From the NCBI GenBank assembly GCA_013298775.1, contig JAAFIV010000004.1, positions 62,001-126,000 on the forward strand: a stretch of DNA of 64,000 nt, read 5' to 3'. Source of the stretch: Ignavibacteria bacterium (GTDB lineage Bacteria > Bacteroidota > Ignavibacteria > Kapaibacteriales > UBA4661). Positions 16,736 to 25,087 of this stretch are shown in pieces. The translations under genes were made by a program, and so were the position numbers. Under the pieces are notes generated by a model, which was given only the letters and a program-made list of their open reading frames with translations, did no database searches and was not told the origin of the DNA. Numbering within the stretch: the stretch's first letter is position 1; each line of letters starts with the position of its first letter.

Positions 16736-17629
16736 TTAGTTCGTAAAATCCGCCCAAAACGCAGCACTAATCGGCTGTGCAATTGGTAAATCTTTTTTGA
16801 CATTCGGTCTGCGAATGCTGAAGGAATCAAACGTTGCAGTGAGGTCGGCTTGGTCTTTGGGCGCACCGTTTTTGTTATAGCTTGCATAATCGGGATACAC
16901 GGCGGCAACAGAATTCCAATCAGCATACGCGGTAATTCCGACCTGAAGAGTCATCGGAAAATCAGGGCGAATAAATTGGTCGAGAAGCGTCCATTCTGCG
17001 CCATCGTACCGATACAACAGACTAAAAATCTCACCAAGCCGCACGATGCGCAAATCCATCCAGCCTTGTTTGGAAGGAAAAATTTTCAACGTCGAAGTGC
17101 TTTGATAGGTGCTTTTAATCTCAAACTGCGGCTTGCCTGATTCGGTTGCGCATCCCGTCGAGAAAAACAGCCAATTTTCCTGTCCTGGTCGCCATGATTC
17201 TGCCGAGAAATCACGCGGTTTGCGAATAAATAATCCGGCTAAGGAAAATGACGTTTCGGGTGTCGGAACGCCGTTCCCTTCAACTTTGATTCGGGTGCTG
17301 ACAATAAAATCTCCCGTTACTTCATGGTAGAGAAATCCACCGTAATTATCTTCAAACCAGCCGCTTGATTTTGGTTGAATAACAAAATTACCGTTGGAAA
17401 TCTTAGCAGTACGCCACTTTGAAGCCCATCCGCTAATTTCTAATGATTTCCATTGTTCCAAAGATTTTTCGCTCTCAAATTTATCTTGAACAAGGATTGA
17501 TGAGGTTTTTGGAGTTTGTGCCGATACGCTTGAGTTCATAAAAAATACAAGGCAAAAAGTGAAACAAAGACTGGAAATCAGTGAGCGGCTATGCCCATAT
17601 TTGATGCGGGTTTTGAGGTACTTATTCAT
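16736..17629 (-). CDS. Exported protein with DUF1349/concanavalin-like domain
   Basis: 297 aa from the ATG at 17629, which gives a signal peptide (basic head, hydrophobic stretch, NSSVSAQ cleavage region). The open frame reaches 17746 but then overlaps the preceding gene. The mature protein is one beta-sandwich of the regulation of enolase/beta-xylosidase C-terminal type: FLYHEVTGDFIVSTRIKVEG, AGLFIRKP, QENWLFFSTG, IFPSKQGWMDLRIVRLGE, QVGITAYADW. Such domains bind or process carbohydrates. It follows the P460-type lipoprotein by 31 bp, so the two are probably co-transcribed. Confidence 0.75.
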   Translation of the reverse strand: MNKYLKTRIKYGHSRSLISSLCFTFCLVFFMNSSVSAQTPKTSSILVQDKFESEKSLEQWKSLEISGWASKWRTAKISNGNFVIQPKSSGWFEDNYGGFLYHEVTGDFIVSTRIKVEGNGVPTPETSFSLAGLFIRKPRDFSAESWRPGQENWLFFSTGCATESGKPQFEIKSTYQSTSTLKIFPSKQGWMDLRIVRLGEIFSLLYRYDGAEWTLLDQFIRPDFPMTLQVGITAYADWNSVAAVYPDYASYNKNGAPKDQADLTATFDSFSIRRPNVKKDLPIAQPISAAFWADFTN

Positions 17630-17660
17630 ACGAAATACATATTGACAAGTGAAAAAAATA

Positions 17661-18236
17661 TTATCTTCCTTGATAGACCGATAAATCGCACGGCGTTGTT
17701 GGACCTTGATTGCATTCAATTCGCTGTATCGCTCCACCCGAAGCAACGCGGCGCAAAAGCGGAAGAGTGAAGGTGTTATCCGTTATTCGTGCGGCTTCAT
17801 GGCAAGAATTACAACCGGAAATTGTGCCGAGAGTAAAATTGGGTATAGATGGCGCAAAAGCAGCATTTTCCCAGCCTCGTAACGTTTTCTGGCGAATAAA
17901 GACCGTGCTTTGTGAAGTTTCGCTGCCCCATGTTTCCATAACGAGGAGTGCGCCAATCGGCACAGAATCAATTCGTGAAGAGGCATGACGGCGCATTTGG
18001 GCAAATGAAGCCGAATCAATAAACATTCGCCGAAAATACTCGCCTGCTTTATCCACTTGAGCAAAAAATACAAGCGGACGACCATAGCGCGTATTCACGG
18101 GAAAACCATTTGTTGAAGCGGCTCCTCGTGAGGAGTCTGAACCTGAGGGATTGTTAGGGTTTGGCGGTAGCGGAGGCGCACCGATACAGCTACAAAAAAC
18201 GATAGAGGCAGCAAGGAAAAACGAAAAAGATTTCAT
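17661..18236 (-). CDS. Cytochrome P460-like c-type heme lipoprotein
   Basis: 191 aa. Signal peptide with a lipobox-like FCSC (Cys15 or Cys17), a Pro/Asn/Ser-rich linker, then a ~140-residue domain with a single heme motif CNSCH (Cys142, Cys145, His146) preceded by GWENAAF. Order and length fit the cytochrome P460 family, whose members oxidise hydroxylamine or bind NO with an unusual cross-linked heme. The cross-linking lysine cannot be confirmed by eye. It would sit in the periplasm anchored by a lipid. A detoxification role is inferred. Confidence 0.65.
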   Translation of the reverse strand: MKSFSFFLAASIVFCSCIGAPPLPPNPNNPSGSDSSRGAASTNGFPVNTRYGRPLVFFAQVDKAGEYFRRMFIDSASFAQMRRHASSRIDSVPIGALLVMETWGSETSQSTVFIRQKTLRGWENAAFAPSIPNFTLGTISGCNSCHEAARITDNTFTLPLLRRVASGGAIQRIECNQGPTTPCDLSVYQGR

Positions 18237-18321
18237 GCAAAAAGCAGTTAAAAAAAGCAGTTGGTGAAGAAGGTTGTTTGCGTGTGCAAATTACTTCTCA
18301 ACTGCTTTTGCTTGGTTTTCT

Positions 18322-19227
18322 TTAGCGTTCAAAAGATTGTTGCGAGGAGGTCAATTTGAGGTGTGTGGGAGAATAGCCGAAGTATTTTTTGAACGAAGCA
18401 GAAAAATGCGATACATTCTCAAAACCCGCTTCATAGCAGGCTTCGCTTACATTGTATTTGTCTTGTGCGAGTAGTTTTTTCGCATAGTTGAGCCTGCGTT
18501 CTTTCAGCCATTGCGCTGGTGTGGTAGCATAGATTTCAGCAAAATCACGCTTGAAAGTGGACAAACTACGCCCAGAAAGCACCGCAAATTCTTCGATTGG
18601 TAAATTTTTATGAAAGGTCTCTTCCATAACCCTCACCAAATCATCTTTGGCAAGAGTTGGTGCTTCCGAGAAGACCGACAGCGTTGCGGGAAAAAGTACT
18701 TGCAGATTCAGAAGAAATTCCAAGGTTTTGATACGCAATAATTCATGATTTCCCTCCAAAGCACTTCCAAAATACGGCATCAGAGAGCGCATGAATCCTT
18801 GCAAAAGTGGATGTTGCGGAAGGCAAATAATCGTCTTCAAGGCAGCAATATTGCTTGCGCCATCGTGAGTTTTCTGCACGTGAGAATGCTGATACTGTTT
18901 CCGCAGAAATTCATTGATAAAATCTTGTTTGAGAAAAAACAAAATGCTCTGATAATTCGGCGCGTCGGCGGTACTTTTTTTGGTAAAATCGAAATACGTT
19001 CCTTTCCGCACGATTGCCGTCCCCCCTGCCTGAATGTGATGAACTTGCTTGTTTTGTTCGATAGAGAGCATTCCCGAAACGATATGAATAATCTCAAACT
19101 CCGTCGTGTACGCTGAATCGGTCATCAACTCTTGATACAAACACGATTCAACAACTGAGCAACCGCGCAAAATTATGGTACGGTGCTGTTCGGTATGGTC
19201 AAAGAAATGTTGAGGAAGAAAAAACAT
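18322..19227 (-). CDS. AraC-family transcriptional regulator (C)
   Basis: 301 aa, distinct in sequence from regulators A and B. Cupin-like N-terminus (HIVSGMLSIEQNKQVHHI) and a C-terminal double HTH: LPIEEFAVLSGRSLSTFKRDF and NVSEACYEAGFENVSHFSASF, ending in PTHLK. It is immediately upstream of the P460-DUF1349 pair on the same strand (85-bp gap), so it is the likeliest regulator of that pair. The 1,179-bp repeats bracket these three genes. Confidence 0.9.
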   Translation of the reverse strand: MFFLPQHFFDHTEQHRTIILRGCSVVESCLYQELMTDSAYTTEFEIIHIVSGMLSIEQNKQVHHIQAGGTAIVRKGTYFDFTKKSTADAPNYQSILFFLKQDFINEFLRKQYQHSHVQKTHDGASNIAALKTIICLPQHPLLQGFMRSLMPYFGSALEGNHELLRIKTLEFLLNLQVLFPATLSVFSEAPTLAKDDLVRVMEETFHKNLPIEEFAVLSGRSLSTFKRDFAEIYATTPAQWLKERRLNYAKKLLAQDKYNVSEACYEAGFENVSHFSASFKKYFGYSPTHLKLTSSQQSFER

Positions 19228-19341
19228 ACTTCAGTTTCATGGGTAAAAACTTGTTTCTTGATTTGCCCACTAAACGTATAGTGCTAAAAACTATTGTGTC
19301 GGATTTGTGGCTACCCCGCCATGTCAATAGATTTTCATGTA

Positions 19342-19545
19342 TCAACGGCAGCAAAACGCATGAATGCTACACTGCATGTATTTGCTATCGTGCCGAGAAT
19401 TCATGCCAAAGCGAACCACGCCGTCATACTTCAAATCACGATGAAACACTTCGTATTCTGTTCCCAGTGATAGCGGCGCGATTAAGCCGTCTGACGGGAG
19501 ATGTACTTCGCTTCGTAGAGCCGATAATTGCTTGGTTTGTGGCAT
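19342..19545 (-). pseudogene. Truncated 5' copy of AraC regulator (A)
   Basis: Codons 1-55 match AraC (A) with a few substitutions, then the frame leaves the duplicated segment at 19378 and reads 12 unrelated codons to a stop. Sensor and HTH domains are missing. It marks the junction of the duplication. Transcription may still start here, because the upstream region of A is copied intact. Confidence 0.88.
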
Positions 19546-20557
19546 AATAGTAGTAGTACAACAATCAACAATCTGATTTTTTCAACAAGACGTTTGTAAA
19601 ACAAAAATAATGTTCAATCAAGAAAGCCGAAATGTATGAAAAAAAATCGGTCTATGCACGATTATCCCTGAATTGCTGCGGTGTTTGACCCGTTTGCTTT
19701 TTGAAAAACGCAGTAAAATGGGTGGGTTCGGAGAAGTGCAACCGGAAGGCGATTTCTTTGGTGGAAAGTTCTGTCTGCGTGAGAAGCGACTTTGCAAGCA
19801 ACAGCAAATGCTCCTGAATGTGATAGGATGCGGTGTTGCCAGTAATGCGCTTAACAACGGCGTTGAGATGGTTCGGGTGAACATTCAGCAAGTCCGCATA
19901 AAACGACGCTTGGCGGACTTCTGCGTGGTCGCCGAAGGCATCTTCGGTTGCAGAGTGAGATTCAATCAGGCTTTGAAAGCGCGAAACCAGCACGGTATCT
20001 GCTGTGCGAGTATGTTCCGGCGTGGTAGATTCGGGTGAACATTTGTCGAAAAAGCGTTTGGTAATCACCAGCAAAAGTTGGGTGTATGCTTGGATAAAGC
20101 TGAATTTATCAGGGCTTTCGGAATGATATTCTTCAAAAATTCGCTTGAAGCAAGTATCAGCGCGAAGTCTTTCATCGGGCGGAAGGTCGAAAGCAAGAGT
20201 TTTATCCAAACGAAAGAAGGGAAAATCAAGAATGAAGCGGCTCCATGCGGGGTTCATACTGATAAATTCTTTTCCAAAGATGATATACCAACCCTTCCAA
20301 TCGGGCGCAATATCCCACGTCACAACCTGATATGGCGAATTAAAAAACAAACTCGCGCGAAGCGGCTTGCCCATCACTTCCGTGTTCGTGCCTTCATGCC
20401 GCAGTGCCACAGCGTAGAATTCATGCCGGAAAGGAGGCTGTTGTGCGTTCACGGTGTTCATATTGTCCTCAAAACGGCGAATATCGAAAAATGTGTGCTT
20501 CGGCGTGGGGATATTGATTGCCGAGCAGTATTCATGCAGTGTTGTGATATGGCGCAT
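19379..20557. repeat. 1,179-bp direct repeat, copy 2
   Basis: Second copy of 15411-16589 (offset 3,968). Same orientation, scattered point differences, no indel needed to align it. Confidence 0.9.
19652..20557 (-). CDS. AraC-family transcriptional regulator (B2)
   Basis: 301 aa from the ATG at 20557, the start shared with B1. The frame continues upstream to 20686, but that part lies outside the duplicated block and is divergent. The protein differs from B1 at only a few residues and keeps both HTH motifs. Upstream DNA differs completely from that of B1, so the two copies are under different control. B2 faces away from the giant T9SS protein gene at 20721. Confidence 0.9.
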   Translation of the reverse strand: MRHITTLHEYCSAINIPTPKHTFFDIRRFEDNMNTVNAQQPPFRHEFYAVALRHEGTNTEVMGKPLRASLFFNSPYQVVTWDIAPDWKGWYIIFGKEFISMNPAWSRFILDFPFFRLDKTLAFDLPPDERLRADTCFKRIFEEYHSESPDKFSFIQAYTQLLLVITKRFFDKCSPESTTPEHTRTADTVLVSRFQSLIESHSATEDAFGDHAEVRQASFYADLLNVHPNHLNAVVKRITGNTASYHIQEHLLLLAKSLLTQTELSTKEIAFRLHFSEPTHFTAFFKKQTGQTPQQFRDNRA

Positions 20558-20720
20558 AGCAAGAACTCCAATATGTGATGAAGGTAAGATTGCAAAATAG
20601 TATTTTGAGCTGAATCCTCGCATAATGAGATGTAACGATTCCAATAATACCACGCTCTTTTCGTCAGAAAAATAGCACCATACCACAATCTTTCGTCCAC
20701 CATCAAATTTCCATCACGCA

Positions 20721-23700
20721 ATGAACCAGTGTACATCTTCGTACCGTTTTTCTTTTGGTAATGTCTCCCTCGGCAATCGCCTTTGTGTGTGGATAGTGTG
20801 TACCTGTTTGATGATACAACTCGCTGTGCCGAATGGAACACTACACGCCCAGGCTTCATGCGCACTTCAGCGATTCTCTTCGCCATCGGGACGCATTGCA
20901 GACCGCACGAACGCTGCGCCAACATACGCCCCAAACCAAGACTGTTTGTGGCTCATAGAGCCGATGAATGCTCGTGTCATTCGCCTGAGCGTTGCACAAT
21001 TTTCAACCGAAATCAACGCAGATATTTTGACCGTCTATGCTGGACGCGACACCACCGCGCCTGTGGTGGCAAGACTAAGCGGGCAATCGCTTCCTGCGCC
21101 GATAGTGGTGTCGAGCGGGGCGGTGCTTCTGCGATTTCAAACGAATGCTTCTGCTGAGGAAAGCGGCTGGCAATTAGATTACCTCTCCAGTAGCAGTGCC
21201 GCACAGATTCTCGTTTCGCAGCCCGCGCCCGCCTTCGCGCCGATTCTTTTCGGAACGTCCACCGAAACGCGTATCAGCATTACACCTTCCGACACCGCAT
21301 TCCCACTTGTTTTGACGACTTCTTCACCATTTCAACTTGCCCTCAGCAACGCCAACACTCCGTTTTCCGATACCCTGCGCATTCCCGCATCCGTGCTTCA
21401 AGCAAGCAGTAATCAAGCGGGAAGCGGCGCGATTCCTGTGCAAATACGCTTCCAGCCGAATGTCGTAGGAAAAGTTTCGGGGCAAATTCGCGTGAGCAAC
21501 GGCGCACGGGAATTCACCTTTCCCGTCAGCGCACAAGCTACTCCGGCGGTGTTTTGGCGACCTGCAAACGGTCCCTTTAGCGCACAAGTCCGCAGTCTAA
21601 CCTTCGCGCCAAACAATACGATTCTTGCCGGAACGCTGACGGGCGTATATCGCAGCAATGCCTCTGGTGCCGCATGGTTACAGGCTGCGGCGGGACTAAA
21701 TGCAAATAGCGAACTTGTTATTCAAACGCTCGCTTCGTCCAATCGTACCTCGTTTGCGGGAACGGCGCAAGGCTTTTTTGCTTCCAAAGATGGCGGGCGA
21801 ACATGGTTCAAAAGCGCACCAGCACTTGCAAACGCCTCGGTTGAAAGTATTTCCGTTCGCCGCGATACCGTGTTTGTGGTCTCGAATGGGCAAATGTTTC
21901 GCTCGGCAAACGACGGCGAGGCATGGGAACGTGTGCAATCAAGCCGCTTTGACAGCCTTCGCCTCACAACAGTTTTTGCTTCGCCCGTGAGCCGACGAAT
22001 CTTTGCGGCAGGAAATCGAAACACCTCCACAACCGCACAAATACTTGTTTCTGAGAATAATGGCATAACGTGGCAACTTGAACAAACCTTCCAAGCGGAC
22101 ACGGCAAAAGTAACCTCCATCACAGAATGGGCTGCAAGCCGCACCGATACGAGTATTTTTGTGGCAACAGCAGGAAATGGTCTCTTTCGCAAACAAAACG
22201 CTCAGGCGTGGGAACGAGTGCAAAAAACACTCCGCGATAACGATTTGGTGCGCGATACAGTAACACAACTTGCTGCAAGCCGCGCTGGGATTTTTGCCGC
22301 CACCAACGACGGCGTGTTTCGCTCAACCGACGGCGGCACGACGTGGAAGCAGACAGTACGCGGCTTGGCGGATGCAAAAATTTCGTCGCTCATTGCAAAC
22401 GATGTGGAACTCTACGCTGGTACAAGCGTTGGCGTGTATCGCTCGACCACAGGCGGCGAAGTGTGGCAGCCTGTTTCGACGGGGCTGACGGGCGGCGTAG
22501 TAACGGCAATCAAGGAAATACGTGGCTTTCTGCTTGCTGGAACGCTGGGAAGCGGAATTTTTCGCTCTTCCGACAACGGCTTTACGTGGCAATTAGCAAA
22601 CAATGGCTTAACGGCGCGGTCTCTGTTCAATTTTGTTTCTCGCGCTGGCATTGTTTTCACAACGTCGTTTGATGGCTATGAGCCAGAAAGCGGCATTATT
22701 CCTGGCGTGTATCGCTCGGCTGACAACGGGCTGACCTGGACGCAAGTATTGACCGACAGTGTCGGCTTTTTACGCAATGCCGCTCTGAACCGCAATTCCT
22801 TTTATGGACTTTTGCAAACCGAACGCGCCCTCTACGCGGGTAGCGGCAACGGACACGTCTGGGTTTCGCAAACGGGCTTTAATTGGCGGTTGGCGGCAAT
22901 TCCAGGCGTGGTAGCTCCCGTAACTGCGATTGCTGAAGGCGTAGGCGAAAGTATCTTTGCCGCAACACTTGGCAATGGCGTGTATCGTTCCGACGATAAC
23001 GGCTCAACATGGCGTAAAATGATGCTTGCCATGAATAATGCGAATGGAGAAGGTGCATATTCAATGATTGCGAACGCATCGGGGACAATTTTTGTTGGAA
23101 CCACCGACGGGCTGTATCGCAGTCGCAATAACGGTTCGAGCTGGGAACGCTTGGGCAATTTCCCCACTCTCGTCGGCAAACCCTTAACATCCATGCAGAT
23201 TGTGGGCGATATGTTGTACGTGGCAACCGACGGCAAGGGCATTTGGCGCACTGTGGACAACGGCGATTCGTGGGAAGAAGCAAATGACGGCATTGCGGGC
23301 AGCGAAGCGCAGGTGTATTCGATTTTCTCCGCCAACGGCACAGAACTGTATGCGGGCTTGCGCGGCGGAGCCGTGATTACATCGTCCTTGCAGCTTCCTT
23401 CCACCGCGCCGCGTGCTGTGTTGGAAATCCCCGATACGCTCCAAGCTCGCGTGGGTGATACGGTTGAAGTGCCGATTATCCTGCGTTCGCTCTCGGGTGA
23501 ACTGCGCGGAACCAAGACCGTAAGCGGCTTCCTGCGCTTCAACGCCTCAATGCTCATGCCGCTTACCGAGCAGGAACGCCAAAGTTCCATCGTGGCAAAC
23601 GGTGAACGGCAAATGCCGATTCGTTTTTCGCTCACAAATTCAGGTGGAAATTCCGTTGGAAATCTCGTGGGAATGCCGCTTGCGCGAATTCGTCTCCGAG

Positions 23701-24116
23701 CAGTTTTGGGTAATAGTGCCGCCACGCCGCTTATTCTCACAAATATTCAAACAACACCGTCGGATGCAATTGTGATTATGCCATCAAGCGGAGTTTTTAA
23801 TACACGCGGCTTATTTACTGGCGATGGCACGCGGTTATATCGCTCGGAACGCGCACCAGTGCTTGCGTCTGTTGCGCCAAATCCCGCTTCTGGCAATGCT
23901 GCCATTTCCTACGAAATTTTTGGCAAAACAACAGTCAGCATCAGCCTTCTGAACATTTTTGGGCAAACAATCCAAACGATGGTCAATGCGGAAACACTGC
24001 CCGAAGGCAGATACGACGCGCTCTTGAATACATCGGGCGTTCCCACAGGAACGTATTTTGTGCGCTTGCAAACGCCGGAACACAGCACGGTGCGGGTGGT
24101 TTCGGTTGTGCGGTAG
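20721..24116 (+). CDS. Giant secreted CUB / beta-propeller protein with T9SS sorting tail
   Basis: 1131 aa. Signal peptide at 1-44 (ends GTLHAQ). A CUB-like domain follows at ~46-155 (NQDCLWLIEP, LRFQTNAS). A choice-of-anchor type beta domain is at ~160-275. Then at least ten BNR/Ycf48-like propeller repeats (~280-890) carry recurring GVYRS, SxDxGxTW and LYAGT phrases (GVFRSTDGGTTWKQT, GVYRSDDNGSTWRKM). A cohesin-like sandwich (~900-1020) starts at VLEIPDTLQARVGD. The last ~80 residues are a sorting tail with VAPNPASGNAAISYE and GTYFVRLQT. It is probably displayed on the cell surface by the type IX system and may bind glycans or proteins. Confidence 0.88.
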   Translation: MNQCTSSYRFSFGNVSLGNRLCVWIVCTCLMIQLAVPNGTLHAQASCALQRFSSPSGRIADRTNAAPTYAPNQDCLWLIEPMNARVIRLSVAQFSTEINADILTVYAGRDTTAPVVARLSGQSLPAPIVVSSGAVLLRFQTNASAEESGWQLDYLSSSSAAQILVSQPAPAFAPILFGTSTETRISITPSDTAFPLVLTTSSPFQLALSNANTPFSDTLRIPASVLQASSNQAGSGAIPVQIRFQPNVVGKVSGQIRVSNGAREFTFPVSAQATPAVFWRPANGPFSAQVRSLTFAPNNTILAGTLTGVYRSNASGAAWLQAAAGLNANSELVIQTLASSNRTSFAGTAQGFFASKDGGRTWFKSAPALANASVESISVRRDTVFVVSNGQMFRSANDGEAWERVQSSRFDSLRLTTVFASPVSRRIFAAGNRNTSTTAQILVSENNGITWQLEQTFQADTAKVTSITEWAASRTDTSIFVATAGNGLFRKQNAQAWERVQKTLRDNDLVRDTVTQLAASRAGIFAATNDGVFRSTDGGTTWKQTVRGLADAKISSLIANDVELYAGTSVGVYRSTTGGEVWQPVSTGLTGGVVTAIKEIRGFLLAGTLGSGIFRSSDNGFTWQLANNGLTARSLFNFVSRAGIVFTTSFDGYEPESGIIPGVYRSADNGLTWTQVLTDSVGFLRNAALNRNSFYGLLQTERALYAGSGNGHVWVSQTGFNWRLAAIPGVVAPVTAIAEGVGESIFAATLGNGVYRSDDNGSTWRKMMLAMNNANGEGAYSMIANASGTIFVGTTDGLYRSRNNGSSWERLGNFPTLVGKPLTSMQIVGDMLYVATDGKGIWRTVDNGDSWEEANDGIAGSEAQVYSIFSANGTELYAGLRGGAVITSSLQLPSTAPRAVLEIPDTLQARVGDTVEVPIILRSLSGELRGTKTVSGFLRFNASMLMPLTEQERQSSIVANGERQMPIRFSLTNSGGNSVGNLVGMPLARIRLRAVLGNSAATPLILTNIQTTPSDAIVIMPSSGVFNTRGLFTGDGTRLYRSERAPVLASVAPNPASGNAAISYEIFGKTTVSISLLNIFGQTIQTMVNAETLPEGRYDALLNTSGVPTGTYFVRLQTPEHSTVRVVSVVR

Positions 24117-24162
24117 TTTTGTATTCATTGTTCATAAAAGTTTTCATAATCGGCAAACCCGC

Positions 24163-24822
24163 ATGAAATCTATTTCCATAGGCGATTCCACCCTCCATTT
24201 TCAAATGCTTCCAAAAGGGTATTTGACCTACGAAATAGATTGGAGTAAAAAGCCGCATAGAAATCAGTTCGTCAAAAAAGGCAAGTCATTGGTAGAAATA
24301 GACATTCGGAAAGATATTTGGCTTGGCGAAACGCTCGTTACTCAACGTGTATGGACGGAAATTATGGCGGCAAATCCGTCGAAATTTCGAGGCGACAACA
24401 AGCCTGTTGAAAGCGTCAGTTACAACGAAATAGAGGTGTTTATGGACAAACTCAACACGGCGACAGGACAGCAATTTCGATTGCCGACGGAGTCTGAATT
24501 TCTCTATGTTTGTGTGTTGAATTACGACGACGCTTTTTTTGATACCATAGAAGATTTCGTATGGTTTGAAAAAAACAGCAACAAGCAGACGCAGCCCGTG
24601 AAAACAAAAAACGTGGGAAATCTTCATTTCTCCGATGTCTTGGGTAATCTTTATCACATTCTCGCGGCGGACATGACCACTGTGCGAGCCGATACCTGTG
24701 TGTACAGAGGCGCGTGTTGGGCGACGCACAAACTCTGGGTTGATAAAGATTATGCTATGACCATGAGCAAGGAGCGGAAAGATAACACTATCGGATTTAG
24801 GCTGGTACTTGCCTCGGAATAA
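24163..24822 (+). CDS. Formylglycine-generating-enzyme (SUMF1)-like protein
   Basis: 219 aa from the ATG at 24163; the upstream extension to 24058 overlaps the previous gene. The order of motifs follows the FGE-sulfatase family: LGETLVTQRVWTEIMAANPSKF, PVESVSYNE, FRLPTESEFLYV, GNLYHI, YRGACW and a closing IGFRLVLA. It is shorter than true sulfatase-activating enzymes, and the region normally holding the active-site cysteine pair has only one candidate Cys near the end (RGACW). It may act as a binding fold rather than an oxidase. It starts 46 bp after the giant T9SS protein and may be co-transcribed with it. Confidence 0.75.
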   Translation: MKSISIGDSTLHFQMLPKGYLTYEIDWSKKPHRNQFVKKGKSLVEIDIRKDIWLGETLVTQRVWTEIMAANPSKFRGDNKPVESVSYNEIEVFMDKLNTATGQQFRLPTESEFLYVCVLNYDDAFFDTIEDFVWFEKNSNKQTQPVKTKNVGNLHFSDVLGNLYHILAADMTTVRADTCVYRGACWATHKLWVDKDYAMTMSKERKDNTIGFRLVLASE

Positions 24823-24880
24823 ATTTCTCAAGTGCTGATACAATCAGGTTTCCGCGATGTACGATTTCTTCTGCATTTAT

Positions 24881-25052
24881 TAGACATTATGCAGATTAAG
24901 CTCTGAAGGGCTGGGAATGGCGTAAATACTGGCTTCAGTGGCTTGAGACTTCTTGTCTGTGTTTGTCGCCTGAACCCCGCACCAATGCTCACAGACAAGA
25001 AGTCTCAAGCCACTATTTGAAGAGCAAAAACAGCTAATCTGTATAATGTCTA
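24881..25052 (+). repeat. ~170-bp inverted-terminal-repeat element, copy 1
   Basis: Terminal inverted repeats of 18 bp (24881-24898 and 25035-25052, one mismatch), reading TAGACATTATrCAGATTA inward. Between them is a long hairpin: GTGGCTTGAGACTTCTTGTC pairs with GACAAGAAGTCTCAAGCCAC. A second, inverted copy lies at 27467-27730 and a decayed one at the window end. No coding capacity. Confidence 0.75.
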
Positions 25053-25087
25053 TTGGCTGAATCCCTCATCAAACCTCAATCAAACCT

